Part shown: positions 1 to 8,758 of the stretch, piece after piece
How the letters are laid out: the number at the start of each line of letters is the position of its first letter
Position numbering within the stretch: position 1 is the first letter of the stretch
NCBI RefSeq assembly: GCF_016403105.1
Contig: NZ_CP046156.1
Location: 1 to 64,000, forward strand
DNA length: 64,000 nucleotides
Reading direction: 5' to 3'
Origin: Leptolyngbya sp. BL0902
GTDB lineage: Bacteria > Cyanobacteriota > Cyanobacteriia > Phormidesmidales > Phormidesmidaceae
Program-made: the position numbers and the translations under genes
Notes under the pieces: generated by a model
The model's input: the letters and a program-made list of their open reading frames with translations, nothing else
Told to the model about the DNA's origin: nothing
Databases searched by the model: none

Positions 1-321
<321 letters not shown>

Positions 322-405
322 GGCCAACGTCAAGCTTTTAGATACCCCAATGACTCCAGTTGTAGGGCACGGACAGGGGACAAATCGGGGTATCTCAGCA
401 GAGCA

Positions 406-636
406 TCAATCGTACAGACGACAGCGGCTAAAGTCGATAGGTGGCCCCGTCGAGCAGGACACCAGACAGCGCCCTGCCTCTAGGGCATCCTGACTAGTCG
501 CGTAGGTTTCGCCATCGGTGAGGGCCGCAAGTTCTGGGGTAATCACCCAGCAGCAAAAGCCTGTCGTGCGGCGATGAGTCACCGCCACCATCCAGTCCGG
601 GAAGGCGATACATTCAGTCACGGTGGGCTGGGCCAT
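406..636 (-). CDS. small conserved-looking hypothetical protein
   Basis: This 76-residue frame begins MAQPTVTECIAFPDWMV and contains a Cys-Cys-Trp cluster (GFCCWVITPEL) and a second region (ALEAGRCLV). Its composition is that of a folded small protein and not of an antisense shadow, and there is no competing gene on the plus strand. It is divergent from recA, with about 140 bp between the two starts that also hold the recA promoter. No function is recognised. The call rests on composition and position only. Confidence 0.5.
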   Translation of the reverse strand: MAQPTVTECIAFPDWMVAVTHRRTTGFCCWVITPELAALTDGETYATSQDALEAGRCLVSCSTGPPIDFSRCRLYD

Positions 637-698
637 GGCTACCCTCTACAGTGGGAGGTTCAATCTCAGCGATGTTGTCCAGTGGGGATAACGACCCC

Positions 699-726
699 TT
701 GCAATTTGAAACAAGTGTACTAAACT
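699..726 (+). promoter_or_regulatory. recA promoter with LexA-type SOS box
   Basis: TTGCAA (699-704) and TAAACT (721-726) are separated by 16 bp and sit 53 bp before the recA start. Positions 708-721, read on the minus strand, give AGTACACTTGTTTC, which fits the published cyanobacterial LexA consensus RGTACNNNDGTWCB at all but one position. A repressor bound there would cover the space between the two promoter elements. The match is seen; repression by LexA is inferred. Confidence 0.5.
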
Positions 727-778
727 AATACTCCAAAGACAACGGTTCAGGGGTCTTGTTCTTTACACCCAGGGAATT

Positions 779-1891
779 ATGGCAGGCCGGAAAAGCAGCA
801 AGTCAGCGGACGACACCACCCAGCCCACACCAGAGCAGGTCGAGAAAGCCAAAGCACTCACGATGGTGCTGAATCAGATTGAGCGCAACTTTGGTAAAGG
901 ATCCATCATGCGCCTGGGCGATGCGGCCCGCATGAAGGTCGAAACCATCCCCACCGGAGCCTTGACCCTCGACCTAGCCCTCGGTGGGGGTCTACCCAAG
1001 GGACGCATCATCGAAATCTATGGCCCAGAAAGTTCGGGTAAGACGACGGTGGCCCTGCATGTGTTGGCCGAAGTGCAAAAGATGGGTGGTGTCGCGGCCT
1101 TTGTCGATGCCGAACACGCTCTCGACCCGATCTATGCGGCGGCTCTGGGGGTGAATGTGGATGAACTGCTGGTGTCTCAGCCCGACACTGGGGAAATGGG
1201 CCTGGAGGTGGTCGATCAACTGGTGCGGTCATCGGCCATTGATGTCGTGGTGGTGGATTCGGTGGCGGCCCTGGTGCCCCGTGCGGAGATTGAAGGGGAG
1301 ATGGGGGATGCCCATGTGGGCCTCCAGGCTCGATTGATGAGCCAAGCCCTGCGGAAGATTACCGGGAGCATTGGCAAGTCGCAATGTACGGTGATTTTCC
1401 TCAACCAACTGCGTCAGAAGATTGGCATCTCCTACGGCAACCCCGAAGTCACGACCGGAGGTAATGCCCTCAAGTTCTATGCCTCGGTGCGCCTCGACAT
1501 TCGCCGCATCCAAACCCTGAAAAAAGGCACCGAAGAGTACGGGATTCGTGCCAAGGTGAAGGTCGCCAAAAACAAGGTGGCCCCGCCCTTCCGCATCGCT
1601 GAGTTTGACATTCTCTTTGGTCAGGGCATCTCTAGCCTAGGCTGTTTGGTGGATCTGGCTGAACAGCAGGGCGTCATCGTTCGTAAAGGCGCTTGGTACA
1701 GCTACGAGGGCGACAACGTGGGCCAGGGCCGGGACAACACCATTCAGCGCTTGCTTGAGGATGCCGAGTTTGCCCAAAAGGTCGAGGCCCAGGTGCGAGA
1801 GAAGTTGGAGATCAACGGCGGGGTGGCCACTGGAGATCTAGAGATTGACGTTGAGGATGAAGACGAAGCCTACCTGGACGAAGACGAGTAG
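779..1891 (+). CDS. recA: RecA recombinase
   Basis: RecA forms ATP-dependent filaments on single-stranded DNA, drives strand exchange and triggers LexA self-cleavage. The 370-residue product has the Walker A motif GPESSGKT at about residues 82-89, the [10 protein letters not shown] segment, the Walker B strand VVVVDSV and the L2 region [20 protein letters not shown]. The C-terminus is very acidic ([14 protein letters not shown]), the regulatory tail usual for bacterial RecA. Length and all core motifs are intact. The start follows a LexA-type box and promoter, and a hairpin lies after the stop. It is a standard housekeeping copy and anchors this side of the window as chromosomal. Confidence 0.98.
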   Translation: MAGRKSSKSADDTTQPTPEQVEKAKALTMVLNQIERNFGKGSIMRLGDAARMKVETIPTGALTLDLALGGGLPKGRIIEIYGPESSGKTTVALHVLAEVQKMGGVAAFVDAEHALDPIYAAALGVNVDELLVSQPDTGEMGLEVVDQLVRSSAIDVVVVDSVAALVPRAEIEGEMGDAHVGLQARLMSQALRKITGSIGKSQCTVIFLNQLRQKIGISYGNPEVTTGGNALKFYASVRLDIRRIQTLKKGTEEYGIRAKVKVAKNKVAPPFRIAEFDILFGQGISSLGCLVDLAEQQGVIVRKGAWYSYEGDNVGQGRDNTIQRLLEDAEFAQKVEAQVREKLEINGGVATGDLEIDVEDEDEAYLDEDE

Positions 1892-1918
1892 GGATTTGGC
1901 CTCAGCCCTGGTTAATGG

Positions 1919-1954
1919 CCCCCCTGTGCTCGCTACTCGCGGATGGCAGGGGGG
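1919..1954 (+). terminator. hairpin downstream of recA
   Basis: CCCCCCTG (1919-1926) pairs perfectly with CAGGGGGG (1947-1954) around a 20-nt loop, 27 bp after the recA stop. No U-tract follows, so it may work as a transcript-stabilising hairpin and not as a strict intrinsic terminator. Confidence 0.4.
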
Positions 1955-2009
1955 ATTCATGGTTGCCCAAGGGCCAACAGAACCCGGTGCTAGGCCCTAA
2001 GGCGATGTT

Positions 2010-2429
2010 CTAGCGCTCACACGCTTGCTTGAGGCTCGCAGCAAACTCTTCAAAGGATGGGGTCAAGTCAGGAAGCCTACGGCCTAACAAGGGTTCGAGG
2101 ACTCCGCTAAACACTTCAGTCATGTAGAACTCGGTCGTGCCATCGGGTTGTGGGGTCAGGGTAATCGTGCGATCCCCCCTAAATAAGTTAAGCGGTAGGC
2201 CACCACTCAACGTGAAGGTTTTGGGTCGAACCAGGGTCTTGACCGTCAGTGCCATAGAGCGTTGGGGCTTAGATTGGGTAAAGAGTTGCAGCACTTCACC
2301 CTGGGCAAACTGACCTTCCAGGCGATGGATGCCCGTCGCCCACTCTGAATAGCGATTGGCATCGGTCAGCACAGACCAGATGACGTCGGGGGGACAGGCA
2401 ATGTTGATGCGCGCCGAAAAAGTTTTCAT
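2010..2429 (-). CDS. SRPBCC (START/polyketide-cyclase-like) family protein
   Basis: The 139-residue product opens with the beta strand and helix MKTFSARINIACPPDVIWSV, followed by LTDANRYSEWATGI, the standard N-terminus of SRPBCC helix-grip proteins that bind hydrophobic ligands in a deep pocket. The long C-terminal helix (PDLTPSFEEFAASLKQACER) closes such a pocket. I chose the ATG at 2429 because the open frame further upstream has no family resemblance and the strand-helix start matches the fold. The ligand is unknown. Confidence 0.8.
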   Translation of the reverse strand: MKTFSARINIACPPDVIWSVLTDANRYSEWATGIHRLEGQFAQGEVLQLFTQSKPQRSMALTVKTLVRPKTFTLSGGLPLNLFRGDRTITLTPQPDGTTEFYMTEVFSGVLEPLLGRRLPDLTPSFEEFAASLKQACER

Positions 2430-2512
2430 GGTGACTGTGGCATGGCAATAGACTCCATGATTGATCCTAATCTCGCCAACCACGGGGTATCCGTGCTCTA
2501 TGCTCCGTTTGG

Positions 2513-2827
2513 TCAAGCCCCCGCTACGGTCTTTATCTGCCATGCCTCCGAGGGCCGTTGATCCGCTGATGGTGGCCATCTTTGCCAGAGACAGGCATCC
2601 CTACAGATAACAAGCTCCCGCACTTCCCCAGACCGACTGTGGGCGGAGCGTCCCCCACAGGAACGTCCGGCTGAATCTAGGTCGTAGGGACATTCACAAC
2701 GTCCCTGCACCGGGGCACGGCTGGGAGTGCCGCTGGCGGTGGGGGGCGGGTTTGGGTTTGTTGTGGTGCTTGGAGACGGTTGGGCTGGAGCAGGTGCAGC
2801 ACTCGCCCCCCTCGGCGATAGTCCCAC
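2513..2827 (-). CDS. possible small Cys-containing exported protein
   Basis: The frame has a Pro/Ser/Thr-rich N-terminal half followed by CECPYDLDSAGRSCGGRSA and a further Cys in VICRD. The CxCPYDxDSxGxxCGxRSA pattern is one I associate with small secreted bacterial proteins, which is why I keep this frame. The residues after VICRD look unlike coding sequence, so the true gene may be shorter or frameshifted, and no clean signal peptide is visible at the 5' end. Treat the ends as uncertain. Confidence 0.35.
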   Translation of the reverse strand: MGLSPRGASAAPAPAQPSPSTTTNPNPPPTASGTPSRAPVQGRCECPYDLDSAGRSCGGRSAHSRSGEVRELVICRDACLWQRWPPSADQRPSEAWQIKTVAGA

Positions 2828-2949
2828 GGCATCACGGGGTTATCCAGATGCTAAAAGATGGAGTATTGCTGTCGGGCCTGTCAATCCTCCAATCTTTTGG
2901 GTTGGGGGGCAATATACAATAAACTCATCCGGCGTTGGAGCTTTAAGCG

Positions 2950-3216
2950 ATGACCTCAACCCAGATCCTCAATACACAACTTATTGATGGCCTAGTACAG
3001 ACCCTTTTGGCGCTGTCCTTAGAAGAGCGTCAACTCCTCTTTCAGCGCTTTGAAGAGGAAAAAACTCGCCATGAAATTCGAGCCAAACTCAATCAGTATG
3101 AACAACGCTATGGACTCAGTAGCCCAGAGTTTTATACCCAGTTTCTAAGCGGCACCTTGGGAGATGCCGAAGACTATATTGAATGGGCTGGCTTTTATGA
3201 AATGTTGCAGTCCTGA
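2950..3216 (+). CDS. small alpha-helical protein, first gene of a TA-like pair
   Basis: This 88-residue protein contains LSLEERQLLFQRFEEEKTRHEIRAKLNQYEQRYG, predicted to be two helices, followed by a short acidic tail. Its size, charge and position 17 bp before a DUF6516-like gene fit the antitoxin or accessory position of a two-gene stress module. No DNA-binding motif is certain. The function is inferred from arrangement only. Confidence 0.6.
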   Translation: MTSTQILNTQLIDGLVQTLLALSLEERQLLFQRFEEEKTRHEIRAKLNQYEQRYGLSSPEFYTQFLSGTLGDAEDYIEWAGFYEMLQS

Positions 3217-3233
3217 AGGGGCTCGAATCGGCG

Positions 3234-3644
3234 ATGTTATCCCCTGAAGACTATATCCATCGTGTTAAAGCAACCCTTACCCAGAGTCCTGTCATTGCGA
3301 CATGGACAATGCTCAACGAAACGATCTTGAGCAATCGGGGGCATATCAGGGTGCGACTGACGCTGCAAAATGGTGACTTTGTTGAGGCATCCGAATTCTT
3401 TTACTTTAAGGAAACCGGAATCGAGCAGCAGCGATATCGCTATCAATGGATGGATTCAACTAAAACTAAACTGCGTAAACGTTGGGATAATGCTCCGCAC
3501 TTTCCAGAGATTGCTACGTTTCCGCACCATGTCCATGTAGAACAGGAGGATAAGGTCTTCCCAAGCACCATGTTGGGTATCCTCGACTTGGTTGCCCTTT
3601 TAGAATCCGCCATAACCGATACATCTGCTCCGAATGCGCCCTAA
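3234..3644 (+). CDS. DUF6516-like protein, possible toxin
   Basis: The 136-residue product has alternating beta strands (HIRVRLTLQNGDFVEASEFFYF), then YRYQWMD, RWDNAPHFPEI and FPHHVHV. The RWDNAPH...FPHHxHV signature is what I associate with the DUF6516 family, small proteins often paired with a short upstream gene in toxin-antitoxin-like arrangements. The paired histidines could be catalytic or metal-binding, but that is inference. It is co-directional with the 88-residue gene just upstream, suggesting one transcript. Confidence 0.6.
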   Translation: MLSPEDYIHRVKATLTQSPVIATWTMLNETILSNRGHIRVRLTLQNGDFVEASEFFYFKETGIEQQRYRYQWMDSTKTKLRKRWDNAPHFPEIATFPHHVHVEQEDKVFPSTMLGILDLVALLESAITDTSAPNAP

Positions 3645-3706
3645 ATCCCCCGATGGCGGAGGATGTTGACACCTGTGGCCATCCTGTCCGGTAGCTAGAA
3701 AATACC

Positions 3707-4447
3707 TCAGCCGATGAGGGCCAGCACGGCATGAACTATCAGGTGGGCTATCATGGCGGTTTCTAGCCCGTAGCGCCAGAACAAATACCCTGCAACCCCT
3801 GCAAACAAAGCATTTTGGATGAGCAAATACCCTACTAGGGCTGGGGTTAACGGTAGGCCTAGGGCGATGGCATAGGGCAAGTGAGCCGCAGCAAACATGA
3901 GGGAAGAGACGGCAATGGCGACAACCACCCATCGGGCCTGGGGTTTACCCTGGCGCTGCTGCCCAAATCGCCATCCCAGCCATAGTAGCAGCGTCATCAG
4001 TCCCCAGCGGAGCAGAATTTCTTCGGTGATACCGCCGTAGAGAAATCGCACGAGCAGCGGTGGGGGCTCAGCCGCCCCATAGGCTGGGGGCAGCAGCGGG
4101 CGAGACAGCAGGGTAATCGCCGTCAGTAGTGCGCCGCTGATCACCCCACCGACCACACCGGGCAGTAGTTGAGGAACCATGGCTTGCCGCCACGATTGCC
4201 CCACGGCCAGCGCCTCGGCTCCTGGTGCCTTTAGCCCTAGCCGCTGGGCCAAGCGCACCCCTATCAGCACCGCTACGGACACCAACACCGTGGGCTGCAC
4301 CAGCACCAGGAGTCTGACCACGGCGGCAGGTGGGGCACCCTCTGGAAGCACGGGCAAAGGCAGCAAGACCAGGGTCATCACCCCAGCCATGCCTGCCAAC
4401 CACAGCAGCCCAAAGAGTCGCAGTCGAAAGTGCTTATGCTCAGCCAT
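3707..4447 (-). CDS. CPBP-family intramembrane metalloprotease
   Basis: The 246-residue product has several hydrophobic segments (for example AGVMTLVLLPLPVL and ISGALLTAITLL). It carries the family's three motifs: the paired glutamates of EEILLRWG, the FxxxH-type motif MFAAAHLPYA, and a last His-containing helix (AHLIVHAVLALIG). CPBP (Abi/Rce1-like) proteins are membrane proteases; in bacteria the substrates are mostly unknown. The gene stands alone between the TA-like pair and a hypothetical gene. Family assignment is firm; the role is not known. Confidence 0.85.
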   Translation of the reverse strand: MAEHKHFRLRLFGLLWLAGMAGVMTLVLLPLPVLPEGAPPAAVVRLLVLVQPTVLVSVAVLIGVRLAQRLGLKAPGAEALAVGQSWRQAMVPQLLPGVVGGVISGALLTAITLLSRPLLPPAYGAAEPPPLLVRFLYGGITEEILLRWGLMTLLLWLGWRFGQQRQGKPQARWVVVAIAVSSLMFAAAHLPYAIALGLPLTPALVGYLLIQNALFAGVAGYLFWRYGLETAMIAHLIVHAVLALIG

Positions 4448-4587
4448 GATTCCGTCCTCAATGTCATTAGTGGTTATCGGCTAATTCTCAATCGTCCAGG
4501 CCAATAACTTCTAATGTAGGAGGTTATTGTCCTATAAGAATTACAACAAGAAGTATGATAAGAATCAGCAAAAAGCAGAAGGAAAGG

Positions 4588-5061
4588 TCAGGCTTTTGGT
4601 GGGTGTTCTGCCCTAGCCACTTTGAGTGCTTTGCTCTTTAATGTGGCGGCTTGATGGGCATTGGCATAGTCTTTCCCTCCGAGCATCACGTCACCGTAAT
4701 ACTCATAGGGTGGAGCACCGTAAATGGGCAGCGGGGGATCGTCTGGGTAATCTTCTTGAGCTTCTTGAATTGCCGCTTTTAAGGCTTTGATACTCAGACT
4801 TTGGGCCGGAAAGTAGTCAATGTCTTGCTGAGTCTTATGGATATGTGGCAGCGTCGGGTCGATAATATCGTCACCTAGTTCAATCCATGCGTGCTCGATA
4901 GGCTCATCTTGCCCGTTATTTACAACCACAAACCCCTGGACGTAGGTGGCTCCAGCCAGGGTCAGTACCGCTCGATGGGCATTGTCAAAGGGAGCGCTTG
5001 CCTTGCTCTTGATTTGTTTAGACATGGTGAGGGAAAGAGCTTCATTCAGGGTTGGGGGCAT
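4588..5061 (-). CDS. hypothetical protein
   Basis: This 157-residue protein is of mixed alpha/beta composition. A middle part reads VQGFVVVNNGQDEPIEHAWIEL with a following acid-rich IIDPTLPHIH, and the C-terminal part is Lys/Ala-rich. A start at 5025 (MSKQIKSK) is an alternative and arguably better, because the first 12 residues of the longer form add little. No domain is recognised. The coding strand is supported by composition and by the absence of any competing frame. Confidence 0.6.
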   Translation of the reverse strand: MPPTLNEALSLTMSKQIKSKASAPFDNAHRAVLTLAGATYVQGFVVVNNGQDEPIEHAWIELGDDIIDPTLPHIHKTQQDIDYFPAQSLSIKALKAAIQEAQEDYPDDPPLPIYGAPPYEYYGDVMLGGKDYANAHQAATLKSKALKVARAEHPPKA

Positions 5062-5584
5062 TGGGGATGAATGGTAGAGTCGCTACGGCTGATCGTAGGC
5101 ATTGATGCAACGGATGTCTATGGCCGCTGGGCTGGTGTTTGGGTCATTGAGTGAGTCCTAGCGCCAAAAGGCTCAGCCGTAGTGGGTTGGGGATGTGAGC
5201 GTCCTTGAGAGGCTAGGTCAGCATGCTCAAGCCATGCTGCCTTGGTTTTGTCGCTGGCTCGGTACAGACCGAACCTCGATGGGGGGAGTGATCAGATTTT
5301 TGTGTAAGTTCCAGTTTTGGGAACGAGGAATCAGGGTTTTTAGCTCTGTCAAACACGATTTTCTGAACACTCTCCACCATGAGACTCGAAAAAGTTTTCT
5401 GCACCACTAAGGGATGTACTATAGCTAAGATATGGGAAAACGTTCTAGCGATTCACCAAAATTTGGACAATAAGCGGAAAGTTTTCAGTGATCTGGCAGA
5501 TTGAGGCAGATAGACCGAAGCTTGATGTCTATCCACCCTAATAAGGGCCATAGGTGGAAACGATCTCTCTAATAAAATTTCCCG
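5062..5584. other. 523-bp stretch with no supported gene
   Basis: No convincing gene is seen. A 27-codon frame beginning at 5073 (ATG to TGA) reads ESLRLIVGIDATDVYGRW and looks like a fragment of a coding sequence, and a 71-codon plus-strand frame at 5195-5410 has no recognisable features. The stretch may be decayed sequence. The AT-rich part from about 5300 onward could hold a promoter for the ankyrin gene. Confidence 0.4.
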
Positions 5585-5980
5585 ATGGTAGCCATGAATC
5601 CCGACCCGTTCTATACCCTCGACACAGTACATGAGGCCATCCGCCGTGGTGATGCTGAGTATGTTCAGCAGGCTATCGACGCTGGCTTTGATCCCAACGC
5701 CCAAGATTCAAAACAACGCACTCCCTTGATCTTCGCAGCACAGTTTCAGCATCCTGCAATTGTAAAACTGCTACTCATGTATGGCGCAGATCCTTTGCAC
5801 AAAGCATTGGATGGGTACGACGCCTCTGATACCGCCGCATTTTTCGGTGAATGGAGAATGAGCGCATACACCGCCGAATCCGCAGAGATACAGGCAATCT
5901 TGAGGGCGCACGTTGAATCACCAAATCACCACCTATTTGCGCGGCTATTGGCGTGGCTGAAGCATATATTTCTGATGTAA
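5585..5980 (+). CDS. ankyrin-repeat protein
   Basis: The 131-residue protein contains ankyrin repeats: VHEAIRRGDAEYVQQAIDAG, then FDPNAQDSKQRTPLIFAAQF, HPAIVKLLLMYGADP, and a weaker last repeat. Ankyrin repeats form stacked helix pairs used for protein binding, so it probably acts as an adaptor or immunity-type protein in the cytoplasm. The C-terminus ends with a hydrophobic helix (LFARLLAWLKHIFLM). A second ATG at 5594 is possible. It precedes an unrelated hypothetical gene on the same strand with a 42-bp gap. Confidence 0.8.
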   Translation: MVAMNPDPFYTLDTVHEAIRRGDAEYVQQAIDAGFDPNAQDSKQRTPLIFAAQFQHPAIVKLLLMYGADPLHKALDGYDASDTAAFFGEWRMSAYTAESAEIQAILRAHVESPNHHLFARLLAWLKHIFLM

Positions 5981-6022
5981 GGATCGCAGAGTGAAGTCAA
6001 CTTTTTAGGTTGACTAAGATCT

Positions 6023-6601
6023 ATGGCTAGAGAGTCTGATGAGATGGAAACTATTGAAATGAGCCATGACATTCCTGCCTGGGCAAAGCAAAGGGTGATC
6101 CCAGGAGATCATAGTTTTGTCGAAGTGCGTCGATTGCAGGGTCAAGGTAGAACGCAAATCCAGTTGCCCGACCTCAAAGCGCTAAAAGTCTGGGCTAAAT
6201 CCCATGGCTGGCCAACGCCGTGGTTTGGTTTCAAGAAAGCCTTACTCGATAAGCTGTTTGAAAGTAATGAGACCTATACGCTGGCGCTCAACGAAAGCGG
6301 CATCACTATCCATATTCCCATCACAGAACACACCCTCACGATTGCAAGGCTCAAGGAATTGGATGCATGGTATGAGGAAAGGGACGATACGGGAGTTTTG
6401 GGATCACGTCCTACGGGTTGGGGGAGGTTGGTCAATGAGTTGCGGAAGATCCGCCATCTGGTAGAAGGGGGCATTCCGGTGAGGGTTGAAGGGACACAGA
6501 CGGTTCTGAATACGTGGGAGAGTTTCTATCGTTGGGCGCACGGGCGTTACCACATGCTTGAAGACGGCTACGACAGTTGGATCGGGGATGACCTCTCGTA
6601 A
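6023..6601 (+). CDS. hypothetical protein
   Basis: This 192-residue protein has a basic beta-rich start (SFVEVRRLQGQGRTQIQLPD), a central helix-turn region (KALKVWAKSHGWPTPWFGFK) and a C-terminal part rich in Trp and Tyr (WESFYRWAHGRYHMLEDGY). Such a pattern suggests a compact globular protein, but I recognise no family. It follows the ankyrin gene and could be co-transcribed with it. Together they sit just upstream of an integron-cassette-like insertion, in a stretch that looks accessory. Confidence 0.65.
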   Translation: MARESDEMETIEMSHDIPAWAKQRVIPGDHSFVEVRRLQGQGRTQIQLPDLKALKVWAKSHGWPTPWFGFKKALLDKLFESNETYTLALNESGITIHIPITEHTLTIARLKELDAWYEERDDTGVLGSRPTGWGRLVNELRKIRHLVEGGIPVRVEGTQTVLNTWESFYRWAHGRYHMLEDGYDSWIGDDLS

Positions 6602-6667
6602 AGGCAAGAGGCATAAGGGTTTTGGGATTATGAGCAAAAGTTATGGTCTGCTACTCCACTTATGCGG

Positions 6668-7291
6668 TTAGACTGCTCTATGCGCACTATGAACTCGAAC
6701 CGCATCCAACTGCTAGCGCCACTCACACCAGCAGAGTGCGTGTCACGGCTTACAGCGGTCATCGATACGGAACGCTCGGCCAGTTCCTCCTGGTCGGGTT
6801 CTCGGCCCGTGGTGGGTCGGGTCACAGACTCGTCTTTGCGCCTTCGCAAGCGCATTAGATACCGCAACTCGTTCCAAAGCTTTCTGACAGCTACGATGCG
6901 ACCAGAAGCAGGAGGCACATTCATTTTCGGCGAAGTGGCTATGCACCCTTTCGTCCGGGCCTTCCTGTTGATATGGCTTGGTGGTGTCCTCCTCATCGGT
7001 GGCACGATGTTTCTCGCCACGGTCGGCGCGATGGTTATCGGTTCTGGCAGTCACCCTCAGAACGCATGGATGGGAGTCGTTATCCCGCCTGTCATGCTTG
7101 CGCTTGGTTTCGGTTTGGTGTGCTTTGGTCGCCATCTAGCCCGTGATGAAGGTCGTTTCCTCACGGACTTTCTGATTCGGACACTTGACGTCTATGAACA
7201 GAATCGAGCCGCCTAACAATGCGCTGCGCCAGAATGTCCCAACATGGCTAGTTAATCTGCAATGGTTATCTGCGTTCGGTGAGCTTGGTTG
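6668..7291 (+). mobile_element. integron-cassette-like insertion of 624 bp
   Basis: The segment is bounded by two copies of the recombination core GTTAGAC (6667-6673 and 7291-7297), extended to GTTAGAC-Y-GCT in both. IntI recombinases cut such sites between the G and the first T, which would define a circle of 624 bp. It carries one gene, starting right after the left core, and an attC-like site whose first core overlaps the gene's stop codon. No integron integrase is present in the window. Confidence 0.6.
6680..7216 (+). CDS. cassette-borne membrane protein of unknown function
   Basis: About 178 residues, starting MRTMNSNRIQLLAPLTPAEC, with a nine-residue shorter form possible from 6689. 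The N-terminal half looks like a small sensor-type fold (VSRLTAVIDTERS). The second half has two hydrophobic segments (FVRAFLLIWLGGVLLIGG and VVIPPVMLALGFGLVCFG), so it is an inner-membrane protein with a short C-terminal cytoplasmic helix. Proteins of this pattern are common passengers of integron cassettes in unrelated bacteria. The gene lies entirely inside the two GTTAGAC cores, and the right attC core overlaps its stop codon, which argues strongly for arrival as a cassette. Confidence 0.7.
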   Translation: MRTMNSNRIQLLAPLTPAECVSRLTAVIDTERSASSSWSGSRPVVGRVTDSSLRLRKRIRYRNSFQSFLTATMRPEAGGTFIFGEVAMHPFVRAFLLIWLGGVLLIGGTMFLATVGAMVIGSGSHPQNAWMGVVIPPVMLALGFGLVCFGRHLARDEGRFLTDFLIRTLDVYEQNRAA

Positions 7292-7297
7292 TTAGAC
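7211..7297 (+). repeat. attC-like recombination site
   Basis: The site begins with GCCTAAC (7211-7217, fitting RYYYAAC and containing the TAA stop) and ends with GTTAGAC (7291-7297, fitting GTTRRRY). CTAACAA and TTGTTAG pair at the two ends. Its 87-bp length is within the usual range for attC sites. The inner L boxes are only partly complementary by eye. Confidence 0.6.
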
Positions 7298-7508
7298 CGC
7301 TTACAATTAACTTATTCCTTGAAAGATTGACTTTGGATGGGCAGAATGACACTGCTGGGATGTGGGCACTGGACGGCTAAAGTAGGATGCCCTTTAGAGT
7401 CCTTGCCATGCAAAGATTCTAGGTCATGAGATAGCGAGGATCAGACGTTTAGAGCCCCCTGTTCTGCCCAGCACCAGGCCATCATGCAGTAGGTCTGGAT
7501 GCATCTCT

Positions 7509-7958
7509 CTAGCATGTATGCTTGGTTAAAAAGCGGTCGAGCTGGTTGGCAAAAGCCCCGGTCACGCGCTGATTAAAGGGCGGTGGCCCCCCCGTGTCTA
7601 CCCCCGCACTCCGCAGGTCATTCAGGAAATTACGCATCGACAAGCGTTCTCGGATATTGCCCTTATCGTAGAATTCTCCACGCGGATTGAGGGCATAGGC
7701 TCCTTTTTCAATGGCTTCTGCAGCCAGGGGAATATCAGCAGTAATGACGAGATCCCCCGTTTCTAGGTGCTGCACGATATAGTTATCGGCAATATCTAAG
7801 CCAGCGCTAACCTGCACAAATTCGATATAGGGAGAACCCGGAATTTGAATCTCCTGATTGGCCACTAACGTCGTCTTGATCTCGACCCGCTTAGCGGCTC
7901 GAAAGAGGATGTCCTTAATCACATTGGGACAAGCGTCCGCATCTACCCAAATCTGCAT
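7509..7958 (-). CDS. DUF188 (YaiI/YqxD) family protein
   Basis: The 149-residue product opens [18 protein letters not shown] and contains [32 protein letters not shown] and ALNPRGEFY, the conserved landmarks of the UPF0178/YaiI family. The DADACP and TADIPLA acidic clusters resemble a PIN-like nuclease centre, but the biological role of the family is not settled. Length is normal. It lies 3 bp downstream of the SOUL gene on the same strand, so the two are probably one operon. Confidence 0.9.
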   Translation of the reverse strand: MQIWVDADACPNVIKDILFRAAKRVEIKTTLVANQEIQIPGSPYIEFVQVSAGLDIADNYIVQHLETGDLVITADIPLAAEAIEKGAYALNPRGEFYDKGNIRERLSMRNFLNDLRSAGVDTGGPPPFNQRVTGAFANQLDRFLTKHTC

Positions 7959-7961
7959 CCT

Positions 7962-8606
7962 CTATTCACCGATGGGTGCCTGTTCAACAGGCTGAACTGG
8001 AATCTGCACATCACTTCGCTTCAGGGCATCGGGCAGGAAGGGGCCATCATAGAAGAAACGTCGGGGTTGACCCACGACTTCATACTCTGGATGGGCGGCT
8101 AACCATTGCTGGATCCGTTCGAGGCTGGCCTGGTACGTTTCAAGGCTGTAGCGGCCTCGGGTGCCAATGCTCACCACCGTCATGGCAGGAATGTCTTCAA
8201 TCTGAATCCCTGGCGCAACGTCTTGGGGCACAATATTGAGGCTGCGATAGAGGAAGGATACCGCCGCCTCGCCCTCCTGGGCGGCGTCCCGTTCTAGGGT
8301 CGCCACGGGGTATCGGGTTTCGACGGGAGCCGTCATGGAAATGTCGTTGCGACTGATGTGCTGAAACAAGGGAGAAAAGCCACGGGAGGGGGCATACTCC
8401 AGATTGCCCGTCATCTGGACGGTGGCGGCCCGGTAGGCTGGATAATACTTCACCTCGATTTGCCCCTCTGGGCTAGGGTCTGGAAAGCCCTCTGGCAGAG
8501 GCGCTGAGGCGGCACTGTAAGCCCCAAACAGCAGCACCCCAACCCCAATGGCCGCAACGCCTAGCAACAGTAATCCCCGACTTAACCTCATGGCGTCCCC
8601 CATCAC
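7962..8606 (-). CDS. SOUL haem-binding family protein, membrane-anchored
   Basis: The 214-residue product has an N-terminal hydrophobic segment (GLLLLGVAAIGVGVLLFGAY) that anchors it or exports it. After that comes the SOUL/HBP fold: VKYYPAYRAATVQM, NDISMTAPVETRY (the ISMTxPV signature), and GTRGRYSLETYQASLERIQQWL. SOUL proteins bind tetrapyrroles; in cyanobacteria the partner is uncertain. A second start is possible at the Met of MRLSRG (8591). It forms an operon with the DUF188 gene. Confidence 0.9.
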   Translation of the reverse strand: MMGDAMRLSRGLLLLGVAAIGVGVLLFGAYSAASAPLPEGFPDPSPEGQIEVKYYPAYRAATVQMTGNLEYAPSRGFSPLFQHISRNDISMTAPVETRYPVATLERDAAQEGEAAVSFLYRSLNIVPQDVAPGIQIEDIPAMTVVSIGTRGRYSLETYQASLERIQQWLAAHPEYEVVGQPRRFFYDGPFLPDALKRSDVQIPVQPVEQAPIGE

Positions 8607-8758
8607 GTTCCCTCAGTCTAACGGTCTTGCCGTCGTGTGAGAGACCATGTGGTTGTGATGGGCATGGCTTGGGCCTGGTCGTGAACATCCTCTCTTTAGG
8701 TAGAGGGCGATGCGGTTTAGGCGAGTTGCAATGGAGAAGTAAGCATCAGGATTGAGGT

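Noticed and set aside
2727-2987. An 86-codon plus-strand open frame opposite the Cys-containing small protein.
   Set aside because: Gly/Val-rich shadow of a Pro/Thr-rich minus-strand frame; it also runs into the next gene.
5195-5410. A 71-codon open frame on the plus strand as a gene.
   Set aside because: No start context, composition or motif supports it, and the opposite strand has an equally open frame.
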